A stretch of DNA of 64,000 nt from Elusimicrobiaceae bacterium (GCA_016283355.1 JAEEMS010000008.1:1-64000); one strand, 5' to 3'; positions 44,600 to 53,705 are shown, counted from the stretch's first letter. Numbers and translations are program-made. The notes: generated by a model from the letters alone, not told the origin.

Positions 44600-45241
44600 A
44601 TGAAATCAATTTGCAATGAGGCACCGGCTTGCTGCCCTAACGCATGCGAGCCATTTGATGTGGAGTATTGGTCGTTGGTCCGCGCGGACCAAGACCCGGA
44701 TTTGAAAGATGCGGCGCTGGGAGGCGAGCTGAATTTGGTGCGTTGCCCGCAGTGCGGTACCTATTTTCATCACAACGGAGAACTGATCTATTTTGATTCG
44801 TCGGCCGAGTTGCTCATTTTTGTGTTTGCAAAAGATACGCAAACCAAACAAGCATCCTTGCGCAAACGAATGGAACGTGATTATCAAATCATCAAAAATA
44901 CCTTATTAAAGCAGCTCGAAATGGATTATCCTCCTATTTTAGTGTTTGGATTAGATGAGTTGCAAGAACGGCTGCACCATTTGGAAGAAATGGCGGCCGA
45001 GTCAGAAGTAGTTGCAGCATCTTGTGCGGCGCAAGGGTTTTCGATTGTCCGTTTGAAACCATCTTACGCACGCGAGCATCATTTCCCGTTGTATGTTCCT
45101 GTCTTGTCCTCTCATCCTACTGCAAACGATTATGCAGTCGCCGCCAGTAAAGTACTCAAGAGCGGCTTAAAAAGCACATTATTGCTTAATTTTAAAGATA
45201 TGATGAGTCAGGAGGGGGCAGAATTGCCAAAAATTGCATGA
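44600..45241 (+). CDS. CpXC-domain-like protein
   Basis: 213 residues. A zinc-ribbon-like N-terminus has CCPNAC and RCPQCGTYFHHNGE, followed by LIYFDSSAELLIFVF, resembling CpXC-domain proteins of unknown function. The rest is helical and cytoplasmic. TATAAC 9 nt upstream and an imperfect inverted repeat (ATAGCAAAA/TTTTTTGCTAT) overlap the likely promoter. Its TGA overlaps the ATG of the next gene, so it is coupled to a nucleotidyltransferase. Confidence 0.7.
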   Translation: MKSICNEAPACCPNACEPFDVEYWSLVRADQDPDLKDAALGGELNLVRCPQCGTYFHHNGELIYFDSSAELLIFVFAKDTQTKQASLRKRMERDYQIIKNTLLKQLEMDYPPILVFGLDELQERLHHLEEMAAESEVVAASCAAQGFSIVRLKPSYAREHHFPLYVPVLSSHPTANDYAVAASKVLKSGLKSTLLLNFKDMMSQEGAELPKIA

Positions 45242-46347
45242 AAGATTTTATCCCATCTTCATTAGGAGAGATGTTAGGTGCTGTTGGAGCGTACGCGAAC
45301 AAACTGGGTTTAAATGCTTGGGTAGTCGGCGGAGGCGTACGTGATTTTTACCTTGGTAAAACAACGGAAGACCTCGATTTGATTTTCAATGGGAATCAGG
45401 AATCCGTTGCAGGATTTTGTGTAAGAATTTGGGGGGGAGAAAAACATAAATTTTCTTCCTTTGGTACATTCCGGGTCGATTTGGATAATGAATTTAAGTT
45501 GGATTTAGCACGGCTTCGAAGTGAAATATATCCTTATCCGGGAGCGTTGCCGCAAGTGTCTTTTACGACGGATTTAAAGCAAGATTTATTTCGCCGGGAT
45601 TTTACGGTAAATGCTTGGGCTTTGTCTATTTTACCGAATTCATTCGGAAAAAGTTATGATCCGTACGGTGCTAAAAAAGATATTGACAAAGGGTGGATCC
45701 GCATTCTGCACGAAAAGAGCTTTTTAGACGACCCAACCCGTATGTTTCGGGCGGTACGTTTTGCGGGTCGTTTTGGGTGGCGATTGGCACCTAAAACGGA
45801 GCAGTTGCTAAAAAACGCAGTACAGGAAGAATACCCCTTGTTAATATCGAGAGATCGCTTTTCGCACGAGCTAATCAAAATATTGGAAGAGCCGAATATC
45901 CGAGAAATTTTTGTGCTGCTGGAAACGTACGACTTATTAAAATTTGCATGGCCTGCCTTGCGTTATCATCCTGCTTTGGGAAAAACCAATGATGCTGACC
46001 TGCGTTTAGGTATCTTGGTTTTATCGTTGGGAGAAAAAGGGGATGATTTCTTAAAAACATTGCGTCTTCCCAAACATTTATCTCATGAAATACATGCGGC
46101 TTGGCGTTTGATGCAAGAAAAAAAATCGCCGTTGGCTCCTATTTCTGCCTATCAAAATACGCTTGTTAGATATATGTGTCCGGATTTGCCCCCTGCGGCG
46201 TTAGAGCCGTGCTTTATTCATGGCAGAGAGCTTCAATCGTTGGGCTTATTGGGCCGCCGTATTTCCGGGGCGTTAAACAGGGTGCGACGTGCACAATGGG
46301 AAGGGGCTGTTTCCAGCCGAGAAGAAGCTGTTAAACTTATCTCTTAA
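45238..46347 (+). CDS. tRNA nucleotidyltransferase/poly(A) polymerase family protein, second copy
   Basis: 369 residues without an obvious HD domain. Head motifs are VVGGGVRDFYLG, the catalytic DLDLIF, RRDFTVNAWALS and DDPTRMFRAVRFAGRFGW. It is diverged from the HD-containing member at 29040. One could be the CCA enzyme and the other a poly(A) polymerase, or they could be separate CC- and A-adding enzymes. Motifs visible by eye do not decide. It is translationally coupled to the CpXC-like gene. Confidence 0.82.
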   Translation: MKDFIPSSLGEMLGAVGAYANKLGLNAWVVGGGVRDFYLGKTTEDLDLIFNGNQESVAGFCVRIWGGEKHKFSSFGTFRVDLDNEFKLDLARLRSEIYPYPGALPQVSFTTDLKQDLFRRDFTVNAWALSILPNSFGKSYDPYGAKKDIDKGWIRILHEKSFLDDPTRMFRAVRFAGRFGWRLAPKTEQLLKNAVQEEYPLLISRDRFSHELIKILEEPNIREIFVLLETYDLLKFAWPALRYHPALGKTNDADLRLGILVLSLGEKGDDFLKTLRLPKHLSHEIHAAWRLMQEKKSPLAPISAYQNTLVRYMCPDLPPAALEPCFIHGRELQSLGLLGRRISGALNRVRRAQWEGAVSSREEAVKLIS

Positions 46348-46349
46348 TT

Positions 46350-46382
46350 TAAAAACCTCTCCCTAAATATGGGAGAGGTTTA
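46350..46382. terminator. Bidirectional terminator
   Basis: Stem AAACCTCTCCC/GGGAGAGGTTT between the nucleotidyltransferase gene (+) and the DksA-like gene (-). Confidence 0.9.
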
Positions 46383-46400
46383 AAATCAGTAACAAAGTAA

Positions 46401-46778
46401 TTAATTCCCGTGACCTTCGTTTGTGTGTTGACAATTAACACAATAGCGCGCAAAGGGTAATGCTTTCATTCGTTTTTTGGCGATAGGTTTTCGGCAATAT
46501 TCACAAATACCGTAAATCCCTTTATCGATTTTGCGCAAAGCCGCTTCGATTTGGTCAATTGTTTTGTGGGCATTGCTGGAGAGCTCGAAAAGAATTTCTT
46601 TATCCAAGCTTTTGCTGGCATTATCAATATCATCCCCAACTTCAGCTTCCGGCATGTCCATATTTTTGGTGTTTTTCAAACGAGACAAAGCATCTTCTTT
46701 CAATGCGGTTAAATGCTTTTTCAGTTCTTTAATTTCTGCAGCGGTAAAAGCTTCTTTGTTTGTTTTTTTGGTAGCCAT
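46401..46778 (-). CDS. DksA/TraR family zinc-finger protein
   Basis: 125 residues. A coiled-coil N-terminal half leads into the C4 zinc finger CEYCRKPIAKKRMKALPFARYCVNC, near-canonical for DksA/TraR. DksA-type proteins insert into the RNA polymerase secondary channel and act with ppGpp. The acidic coiled-coil tip is not obviously conserved here, so function may differ from E. coli DksA. AGAGG precedes the ATG. Confidence 0.9.
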   Translation of the reverse strand: MATKKTNKEAFTAAEIKELKKHLTALKEDALSRLKNTKNMDMPEAEVGDDIDNASKSLDKEILFELSSNAHKTIDQIEAALRKIDKGIYGICEYCRKPIAKKRMKALPFARYCVNCQHTNEGHGN

Positions 46779-46921
46779 AACAACCTCTAAATAAAAAAAT
46801 TTTCAGCTTAAAGTAATATAATTTCGCGTTGCTGTCCGATTAGTGTAGCATAAGTAAAATAGGTTTTGCAATAGTTTCCTGTGGTTAAGGATAAATTCAT
46901 AAAGGAAAAGTTCTATTTTGC

Positions 46922-46927
46922 TACACT
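46922..46927 (+). promoter_or_regulatory. -10 box of queH, leaderless type
   Basis: TGC-TACACT ends 6 nt before the first ATG of queH. Confidence 0.55.
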
Positions 46928-46933
46928 ATATAT

Positions 46934-47503
46934 ATGTGTAAAAAAATGAAGCTGCTTGTATTGTCTTGTTGTGCTCCTTGTTCATGTGCGGTATTGCATA
47001 AATTGGTGCAAGAAGAGGTAGATGTAACCGTCTATTTTTATAATCCTAATATTTTTCCGTCGGAAGAATACCGCAAACGGATGGATGAACAAAAACGGAT
47101 TTGTGCTCATTTTCAACTGAATTTTGTAGAGGGGCCTTATGAACCCGAGGTATGGAAGAAAGCGGTAAAAGGATTGGAAAACGAACCCGAGCGCGGAGAA
47201 CGTTGTTCCAAATGTTTTTATTTGCGTTTGAAACAAGCTTCGGATTATGCGCGGAAACATAATTTTGATGCATTTACTTCTGTTTTAGGTGTGTCTCGTT
47301 ACAAAAACTTGTCGCAAGTGAACGAGGCAGCTCGGCGTGTGTGGATGGAAGGGGGAAAACCCTATTTGGCAAAGAATTGGCGCAAAGGGGGCTTGGAGGA
47401 ATTGCGGCGGGCATTAATTGCAGAATTAAAACTTTACCAACAGTCGTATTGCGGTTGCCAATACAGTAAGGAGCAAAATGAAAAAAATAGGAAGAATTGT
47501 TAG
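46934..47503 (+). CDS. queH: Epoxyqueuosine reductase QueH
   Basis: 189 residues of the DUF208/QueH family, which performs the last step of queuosine synthesis in tRNA without cobalamin. Conserved cysteines are in SCCAPCS at the N-terminus, ERCSKCFYLRL in the middle and YCGCQYS near the end. They bind a 4Fe-4S cluster and a second metal. FTSVLGVSRYKN is also typical. ATG 46934 and ATG 46946 are both possible. The first fits the leaderless promoter. The end overlaps the AsmA gene by 26 bp. Confidence 0.92.
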   Translation: MCKKMKLLVLSCCAPCSCAVLHKLVQEEVDVTVYFYNPNIFPSEEYRKRMDEQKRICAHFQLNFVEGPYEPEVWKKAVKGLENEPERGERCSKCFYLRLKQASDYARKHNFDAFTSVLGVSRYKNLSQVNEAARRVWMEGGKPYLAKNWRKGGLEELRRALIAELKLYQQSYCGCQYSKEQNEKNRKNC

Positions 47504-49832
47504 CTGGGGGTTGATAGCAGTTATTACCTTAGTATTGGGATTAGATTGGACGTTGCGCACGGTAACCAATCGACAGTGGTTCCGCAATTATGTATTGGAA
47601 AAAGTACAGCAAACGATACAACGTGAAGTACGTGCGGAAAAAATAAATGCCAGTTTGACGGGAATTCACTTAAAAGGGGTTGCCGTGGCGGAAGAAGGTG
47701 GGTTTGAAAAAGGAGAATTTTTAACCGTATCGCGGGCACAACTTTATTTTTCTTTGTTACACTTATTACACGCCCATATTAAAATACCGCAGTTAACGTT
47801 GCAAGATGCTCAGTTGACGATTGTCCGTTCCAAAGATGGAAAATTTAATTTTGAAACGATGGGGAATTCTTCCAAACAAGATACAACGCAAGAAGAATCC
47901 GATTCACAAGATTTCTCTTCTTTCTTTCGCATTACTTTAAAAGGTGTTGTATTTGATAAACTCGCGTTTACGTACAAGGACCAAGCCGGCGGACAAATTT
48001 TCTCTGCCCAAGACATTTATTTGAGTGTACGTGATTTCTGTTTGGATCAACTGTTTAGTTTTACGTTAAATACAAAACTGGGATATCAGGATGAAGATCA
48101 AACGGTTTTTATCCCGATGGGAATTCATGCGAAGGCAAATTTGGCGAATTTGGATTTTTCAAAAGCTCATTTGGAAGTAATGGATTGGTCTGCCAAACAT
48201 AACAAGGCATTAGTTCATTTAAAGGGGGAGGTAACAAATTGGCAGGAACCTACGTTTTGGGCACAGCTGTTTTCCCGCAAACTGTCTTCGGCCGTGGCTA
48301 GTCCGTGGGCTGAGCTTCCTTTGTTTGAAATTCCGGAAATTTCCATTTATACGGCCGGAAAATTTGCCCCTTCCGCACATACGGTAACACTTTCCTCCGG
48401 AACAATTCATTTAACAGGGGGCGATGTCTTTTTGGAAGGGCGATATCAGTATGAAAAAAATGCGTATAATGCCAATGGAACGTATGCTCTTAATCTAACG
48501 GATATATCTAAGTGGTTACCGAAAGAATATAAAGAAATGGGATTAGAAGGGTGGTTGGAGGGAAATTTATCGGCAGACACACAACAAGCTAAATTGAAGT
48601 TGGATTGGAAAAACGGGGGTTATTTCAATCGTTCTACGGGGCGTTTTAGCGATGTTGTTGCTTCCGTAACAGCACGAGAAGCGATGAATTTTAAAGAAGG
48701 TTCGCTGGAAGGAAAAATAGAGGGGAATTTAAATCAGAATCCTTTTCAAACCTCGGTTACGATGGCGCAAACTGCACAGCGTATAGACCTCAATTTGAAA
48801 GCGTTCGCGAAACGGGTTGTTTTACCCTCTGTTCCAACTTCCACCCAAGAAGAGCCGGAATTTGTGGAAGAAGCAAATTTGGAGCCGATTCCCGAAAATT
48901 CCTGGAAATGCCCTCCTATTTACCTGAAATCAAACATTCAGATCGGCTCACTGGATGCTCCGTATTTGTATGGAACGAATATCCAGTTTGCCTCTGATTT
49001 GCAATCCATTACCCCTAAACTGGACCAGGCCCACGGGGAACTTAAACTTGCGATGGGAAAAGGACAAATTTTAGATTTGTATAAGTTGACCAACGCAAAC
49101 GCAATTACAAAAGTGCTTTTCCTTTCTTTAAATGTGATAGGAAAGGTGTTTAATTCGTTAAATGTTTTTTCCGTATTAAACGGGCTAGGGAAAGGAATGG
49201 TATCAGCCGTTACCGGCGGTCAAAAAGATGAGAAAGGCGAACGGATGATTATTCAAACTGTAATTGGCCCGGATGGGGAGCCAATGGAAGTAATGGTGCC
49301 GTATAGCGAGCAGAAAACGAAGGGACGATTATCGTATGAAAAGTTTGAAACGAAGGTAAATTTTGAAGAAGGAGTCGCCACTATTAAAGAAGGGACTTTT
49401 GTGTCGGATACGATGTCTTTCCGTTTGGATGGTACGACCGATTTTAATTCCGGGGCTATTAAAATGAAGGTACATGCTGCCCCCGGAAAACACGAAGTAG
49501 ACGGGATGTTGCCGTTGGCGGTAAATATTGCCGGTACGGTGCAAGACCCTAAGGGAAGTATGAGTATGGTGGGTTCTGTAACCTCGTTAGTAAAGCAAAC
49601 GGTAGCTAATAATGTGGTATCGCGTCAGGTGAAGAAAGGCGTGAAAGGAATTTTGGGGATTTTTAAAAAGAAAGAAGATGGGCAAGAAGTGGAGGAGGAG
49701 ACCTCCCCTGAAATTTCTTCAGAAGATGCAGAGAACGAAGATATTTCGGTATCGCAGGAGGAGCAGAACGTTGATGTATCCTCCGCATCTGCGGAAGAAA
49801 ATACAGTGGGTTCTGATGAATCTGTTTCTTAA
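47478..49832 (+). CDS. AsmA family envelope protein
   Basis: 784 residues. One N-terminal membrane helix (about 8-25) anchors a long periplasmic beta-rich chain. The start (NYVLEKVQQTIQREVRAEKINASLTGIHLKGVAV, seen in parts) and the C-terminal AsmA-like block (GMLPLAVNIAGTVQDPKGS) identify the family. AsmA-like proteins form bridge-like grooves for phospholipid movement to the outer membrane. The last ~60 residues are a very acidic Ser/Glu low-complexity tail. AAGGAG inside queH fixes the start. Confidence 0.88.
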   Translation: MKKIGRIVSWGLIAVITLVLGLDWTLRTVTNRQWFRNYVLEKVQQTIQREVRAEKINASLTGIHLKGVAVAEEGGFEKGEFLTVSRAQLYFSLLHLLHAHIKIPQLTLQDAQLTIVRSKDGKFNFETMGNSSKQDTTQEESDSQDFSSFFRITLKGVVFDKLAFTYKDQAGGQIFSAQDIYLSVRDFCLDQLFSFTLNTKLGYQDEDQTVFIPMGIHAKANLANLDFSKAHLEVMDWSAKHNKALVHLKGEVTNWQEPTFWAQLFSRKLSSAVASPWAELPLFEIPEISIYTAGKFAPSAHTVTLSSGTIHLTGGDVFLEGRYQYEKNAYNANGTYALNLTDISKWLPKEYKEMGLEGWLEGNLSADTQQAKLKLDWKNGGYFNRSTGRFSDVVASVTAREAMNFKEGSLEGKIEGNLNQNPFQTSVTMAQTAQRIDLNLKAFAKRVVLPSVPTSTQEEPEFVEEANLEPIPENSWKCPPIYLKSNIQIGSLDAPYLYGTNIQFASDLQSITPKLDQAHGELKLAMGKGQILDLYKLTNANAITKVLFLSLNVIGKVFNSLNVFSVLNGLGKGMVSAVTGGQKDEKGERMIIQTVIGPDGEPMEVMVPYSEQKTKGRLSYEKFETKVNFEEGVATIKEGTFVSDTMSFRLDGTTDFNSGAIKMKVHAAPGKHEVDGMLPLAVNIAGTVQDPKGSMSMVGSVTSLVKQTVANNVVSRQVKKGVKGILGIFKKKEDGQEVEEETSPEISSEDAENEDISVSQEEQNVDVSSASAEENTVGSDESVS

Positions 49833-49859
49833 AAACGGTTTGTATTGAAAATGAGTCCA

Positions 49860-49894
49860 AAAATTCCCCGGCCTTAAAACCGGGGAAATTTTTT
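49860..49894. terminator. Bidirectional terminator
   Basis: Stem AATTCCCCGG/CCGGGGAAATT with T-run, between the AsmA gene (+) and the OsmC gene (-). Confidence 0.88.
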
Positions 49895-49897
49895 CAA

Positions 49898-50272
49898 TTA
49901 TTTTACGGTGATAGTGTATTTAATATCTTCTCGCAGAGAGTTATGTACAGGACAGGTTTGCGCGGCACGTAGGTAAACATCCTTTTGTTCTGAAGTGAAA
50001 GAAGATGGAAAATTAAGCACAATATCAAATGCGATAATACGCGTGTGTTTATCATCGAATTTTGTTGTAATATCCGCGGTAGTGCCTTGTGTGTTATCCC
50101 CGCGTTTTGCGGCCATATATCCCACCATGGTAAGCATACATGCACCCAAAGAGGCGGTGAGTAGTTCACCGGGGTTCATATGTTGGCGCTGGTTTCCAAA
50201 AGCAGTTTCCACCGGGGATAGTTCTTCCTGCATGGCGGAAGTGGTCAAATTTTCACCTAATGTTATTTTCAT
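49898..50272 (-). CDS. OsmC/Ohr family peroxiredoxin-like protein
   Basis: 124 residues from MKITLGENL. Two redox cysteines are in place: SLGACMLTMVGYMA and AAQTCPVHNS. The first Cys with a nearby Arg/Glu reduces organic hydroperoxides in this family. The start at 50272 follows AAGGAGACAAA. An ATG six codons earlier overlaps that ribosome site and is unlikely. It follows the DnaJ-like gene closely on the same strand. Confidence 0.93.
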   Translation of the reverse strand: MKITLGENLTTSAMQEELSPVETAFGNQRQHMNPGELLTASLGACMLTMVGYMAAKRGDNTQGTTADITTKFDDKHTRIIAFDIVLNFPSSFTSEQKDVYLRAAQTCPVHNSLREDIKYTITVK

Positions 50273-50301
50273 TTTGTCTCCTTTTTTCAATTTGGCACAT
50301 A

Positions 50302-51264
50302 TTAACCCAATTGGGCTAATTTGCTGAATAGTTCCTTCTGTTCCCGGGTCAAAGTGCGCGGAACGTCGATAGTGAGCGTGATGTATAAGCTACCTTTGGT
50401 ACTTAGTCCTTTCCCGCTTAATTTGAGCTTTTTCCCGTTGTGGGTGCCGGCAGGAACTTTGACTTGTACGGGACCATCTAACGTGGGTACATAAATGGTA
50501 CCGCCCAATGCAGCTGTCCAAGGCATAATAACAACGGGGACATACAGGTCATCCCCTTCCAAACGAAATTGTGCATGTGGACGGATTTTTACAATGAGGT
50601 AAAGATCGCCTGCTCCGCGTTGCGTGGGATTTCCCATCCCCTTGAGCTTTATTTTTTTTCCTTCGCTTACACCGGCCGGTAATTTGACAGTAACGGTCCG
50701 ACCATTTGGGAGGGTAAGTTGCATATTTCCTCCTCGGTGAGCATCTTCCAGATTTAAGGCCAGTTCTGCTTCCACATCTCCGGCGGCTTGACCGGATGCA
50801 CTGCTACGGCCGAAATTTTGGCCAAATCCGTTCATCCCGCCCATACCACCGAATATGCTTTGAAAGAAATCACTAAATCCACCCATCCCTTCTCCGCCAA
50901 AGTCAAACCCTTGGGCGCCATTGCCGGAATAGGTATATTGTTGGTAATTTTGATAAGGATTCCTTCCAAAACCGGATGCGCGGGAAGAACTGCGTGCCCC
51001 TGCAGAGGCACCGCCACCGCGCGCATAATTTTGATATCCTTCTTGGCCTACTTGATCGTAAATCGTACGTTTTTGTTTATCGGACAAAACGGTGTATGCT
51101 TCGTTTAAATCTTTGAACTTTTCGGTCCATTTAGCTTTTTCATTTTCCGGGTGCATGTCCGGATGATATTTTCGGGCTTGTGTTTTAAATGCTTTTTTAA
51201 TTTCGGCATCCGAAGCGGTTTTTCCAACACCTAAAATTTTGTAATAATCTTTATATTCTGTCAT
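50302..51264 (-). CDS. cbpA: DnaJ-like chaperone, CbpA type
   Basis: 320 residues. J-domain at 1-70 with the HPD tripeptide (KYHPDMHPEN). A Gly/Phe/Ser/Ala-rich linker runs from about 80 to 150. Two C-terminal substrate domains follow (EAELALNLEDAHRGG; LPAGVSEGKKIKLKG; VPAGTHNGKKLKLSG). The DnaJ zinc finger is missing, which defines the CbpA/class B type. It stimulates DnaK. Strong AGGGGGTG-like ribosome site upstream. About 255 bp upstream holds no gene before tRNA-Asn. Confidence 0.93.
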   Translation of the reverse strand: MTEYKDYYKILGVGKTASDAEIKKAFKTQARKYHPDMHPENEKAKWTEKFKDLNEAYTVLSDKQKRTIYDQVGQEGYQNYARGGGASAGARSSSRASGFGRNPYQNYQQYTYSGNGAQGFDFGGEGMGGFSDFFQSIFGGMGGMNGFGQNFGRSSASGQAAGDVEAELALNLEDAHRGGNMQLTLPNGRTVTVKLPAGVSEGKKIKLKGMGNPTQRGAGDLYLIVKIRPHAQFRLEGDDLYVPVVIMPWTAALGGTIYVPTLDGPVQVKVPAGTHNGKKLKLSGKGLSTKGSLYITLTIDVPRTLTREQKELFSKLAQLG

Positions 51265-51465
51265 AGCAACACCCCCTTGCTACTTATCATTTTATATAAT
51301 TTTTGTACACCCATGCTCTATCCGTTGGAGTAAATAAAAATTCTTGGTGTTTGATTTTTACTACAGATTCTATTTTAATAAATAACGGTGCGGTGCAAGA
51401 TTATTTAATTGGGTTAGGGATATGAGTGGTTTTCCGTTTGCGTAGTGCAAGAGGATAAAAAAATA

Positions 51466-51494
51466 TTTACAAAGTAAAATTTATTTACTACAAT
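51466..51494 (+). promoter_or_regulatory. Promoter of tRNA-Asn
   Basis: -35 TTTACA at 51466-51471, a 17-nt spacer, -10 TACAAT at 51489-51494. Confidence 0.55.
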
Positions 51495-51519
51495 ATGTAT
51501 GTAGTTAAGAACAATTTAT

Positions 51520-51594
51520 TCGCCCTTAGCTCAATGGTGGAGCGACCGGCTGTTAACCGGTAGGTTGAAGGTTCGAGTCCTTCAGGGCGAGCCA
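51520..51594 (+). tRNA. tRNA-Asn (anticodon GTT)
   Basis: Acceptor TCGCCCT pairs with AGGGCGA. Anticodon stem ACCGG/CCGGT encloses CTGTTAA. The T-arm is GAAGGTTCGAGTCCTTC. Here the 3' CCA is encoded, unlike the Gly and Arg tRNAs in this window. Confidence 0.96.
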
Positions 51595-51597
51595 TTT

Positions 51598-51622
51598 AAA
51601 ATCCCCGAAAGGGGATTTTTTG
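51598..51622 (+). terminator. tRNA-Asn terminator
   Basis: Stem AAATCCCC/GGGGATTT with a GAAA loop and T-run, directly after the tRNA. Confidence 0.85.
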
Positions 51623-51729
51623 TTGCAAAACCTCTCCTTTTGATAAAACAAAAAAAGGACTGGTTTTTTTTTGGTTTTTTAGTATACTATTATAGTACAA
51701 GAAGTCCTTACATAAATAGGAGTGATACT

Positions 51730-52245
51730 ATGAAAAAAGGTTTTACCCTCGTTGAATTGTTGGTAGTTGTGTTGATTATTGCTATTTTGGCCGCAGTGGC
51801 GTTGCCGCAGTATACTACTGCGGTGGAACGTTCCCGCGCTACAGAAGCGTTGACATTGATGGCGGCTATCGGGGAATCGGCCCAGCGTTATCGTTTCCAT
51901 CAAGGGGTATGGCCTACTCGGTGGTCGCAGTTGGATGTGGATATACCCAAACTTTCCGGAGAGACGAACAAATACGGTGGGAAAAATTTTCAGTTGTATT
52001 TGTGTAAAAGCCCCGATGCTTTTGATTGTTACATTACAGCCAACCGCCTTCTGAGTGAACAGGATGATCAATATCATTTGACGTTACGATTGACGGATTC
52101 CAACGATAGTACAACGATAACGGTAAACCGTTGTTGCGGTTCGGGATCAGTGACCGAAGCGAAAAACTGCAATACCGTAGATAATAGTAAGAGGAGTAGT
52201 GTTTACTGTAACTCTATTACCGGCGGAAAGAATAGCAACTTTTAA
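51730..52245 (+). CDS. Type IV pilin-like protein, second copy
   Basis: 171 residues from MKKGFTLVELL. The prepilin peptidase site is Gly4/Phe5 with Glu at mature +5. The helix reads LVELLVVVLIIAILAA, then ALPQYTTAVERSRATEAL, closely like the pilin at 21756. The globular domain differs and holds five cysteines (CKSPDAFDC, CCG, NC, YC). TAGGAGTG precedes the ATG. It has its own terminator and no assembly genes beside it. The upstream palindromic element of the other pilin is absent here. Confidence 0.92.
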   Translation: MKKGFTLVELLVVVLIIAILAAVALPQYTTAVERSRATEALTLMAAIGESAQRYRFHQGVWPTRWSQLDVDIPKLSGETNKYGGKNFQLYLCKSPDAFDCYITANRLLSEQDDQYHLTLRLTDSNDSTTITVNRCCGSGSVTEAKNCNTVDNSKRSSVYCNSITGGKNSNF

Positions 52246-52265
52246 AAGTATGCAAAGTTGTTTTT

Positions 52266-52295
52266 ACCCCGGGGGTTGTCCCCGGGGTTTTTTTG
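52266..52295 (+). terminator. Pilin 2 terminator
   Basis: Stem ACCCCGGGG/CCCCGGGGT with a GTTGT loop and T-run. Confidence 0.9.
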
Positions 52296-52375
52296 TCCTG
52301 GAACCATTATTTTGCCCTTTTGCTGGGGTTGATAATTTGCTAAAATAAATTATCTTACTATTAAGGAGTATACCT

Positions 52376-53134
52376 ATGGGTGGACACTCACACTGGGCTG
52401 GTATTAAACATAAAAAAGCCCTCGTAGATGCCAAAAAAGGCAAAGTATTTACCAAAATTTTGCGCGAAATTACGATTGCCGCCAAAATGAGCGGCGGCAA
52501 CCCGGACCAGAACCCGCGCCTTCGCAAAGCTATTGATGATGCCCGTGCTGCTAATATGCCTTCGGACAACGTAAAACGTGCTATTATGAAAGGTACCGGC
52601 CAACTGCCCGGCGTTTCGTACGAAGAAATTACGTATGAAGGATACGGGCCCGGTTCGGTGGCAATCATTGTGGAATGCACGACCGATAATAAAAACCGTA
52701 CATTTTCCGAAATTCGCAAAATTTTCTCCAGCCACGGCGGTTCTATCGGAACGGCCGGGTGTGTATCGTACATGTTCAAAAGCAAAGGTATGGTAATTGT
52801 GAAGAAAGACGATATTTCCGAAGATGATTTGATGAACTTAGCGTTGGATGCCGGTGCGGAAGATGTTAAAACATCCGGCGATGTGTATGAAGTAATTACG
52901 AATCCGGATATGGCAGAACTGGATGCCGTGAAGAAAGCCATTGAATCCAAAGGGATTACCCCGGTGTCAGCTGATTTAACAATGATCCCGGATACGGACG
53001 TGGCTATTTCTGATGAGCACACAGCTGAAACGTTACTAAAAATGTTGGATGCGTTGGACGAGCACGATGATACGAAAAACGTCTACGATAATTCCGACAT
53101 TCCGGAAGAGATTGTTGCTAAATTAGAATCATAA
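52376..53134 (+). CDS. YebC/PmpR family protein
   Basis: 252 residues, full-length YebC: GGHSHWAGIKHKKALVDAKKGKVFTK at the N-terminus (seen in parts), NMPSDNVKRAI, ITYEGYGPGSVA and TDNKNRT. Long described as a transcription regulator; members have recently been linked to relieving ribosome stalling at proline stretches, which may be relevant to the nearby EF-P. It precedes ruvC by 10 bp, a common neighbourhood. TGCTAAAAT then AAGGAG give a normal leader. Confidence 0.95.
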   Translation: MGGHSHWAGIKHKKALVDAKKGKVFTKILREITIAAKMSGGNPDQNPRLRKAIDDARAANMPSDNVKRAIMKGTGQLPGVSYEEITYEGYGPGSVAIIVECTTDNKNRTFSEIRKIFSSHGGSIGTAGCVSYMFKSKGMVIVKKDDISEDDLMNLALDAGAEDVKTSGDVYEVITNPDMAELDAVKKAIESKGITPVSADLTMIPDTDVAISDEHTAETLLKMLDALDEHDDTKNVYDNSDIPEEIVAKLES

Positions 53135-53144
53135 GAGGCATTTA

Positions 53145-53705
53145 ATGCCAATAACCACCGCTTTAGGTATAGACCCCGGTTTAGATAGAACGGGATGGGC
53201 CATCCTTACAAGGGACGCCCGTTCCGTTCTTTCTTTACGTGCGTGCGGATTGATTCACACCGACGCGGGAGAGGAATTGCCGAGACGGCTGAATTATATC
53301 TTTCAGGAATTTCAAAAAATTTTGAGCACGTACCAACCGGACCAGGTAGCCATGGAGCAAAATTTCTTTTTGAAACGTGCTACTACCATGGCCAATACGG
53401 TAATGACGCGCGGTGTAATCCTCCTGGCGTGCGAACAGAGCGGAAAACCGATTACTTTTTATCCGCCGCGGCGCGTAAAACTTATGTTGTGTGGCACCGG
53501 TACGGCCGATAAAAAACAAGTGCAACGTATGGTGCAACTCACGCTACATTTAGACAAACCCCCTACACCGGATGACACGGCAGATGCCGTGGCCATTGGG
53601 ATTTGCCACTTAAAAACGGCTCCGCTTTCCAGCCGTTTAAACGTAAAAACAGCTTTTTTGGAAAAATTAAAACAAGCACGGGCGTGCCAAGTTAAAAAAA
53701 GATAA
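53145..53705 (+). CDS. ruvC: Holliday junction resolvase RuvC
   Basis: A 186-residue RNase H-fold endonuclease that cuts Holliday junctions. The catalytic acids are Asp in GIDPGLDRTGWA, Glu in AMEQNFF and the Asp pair in TPDDTADAVAIG. No ruvA or ruvB follows. Instead the next genes are the membrane-protein array. AGAGGC precedes the ATG. Confidence 0.95.
   Translation: MPITTALGIDPGLDRTGWAILTRDARSVLSLRACGLIHTDAGEELPRRLNYIFQEFQKILSTYQPDQVAMEQNFFLKRATTMANTVMTRGVILLACEQSGKPITFYPPRRVKLMLCGTGTADKKQVQRMVQLTLHLDKPPTPDDTADAVAIGICHLKTAPLSSRLNVKTAFLEKLKQARACQVKKR

Noticed and set aside
51265..51519. CIRCE heat-shock element or a small gene upstream of the DnaJ-like gene
   Set aside because: No TTAGCACTC/GAGTGCTAA pair and no open frame with a ribosome site is found in the gap.
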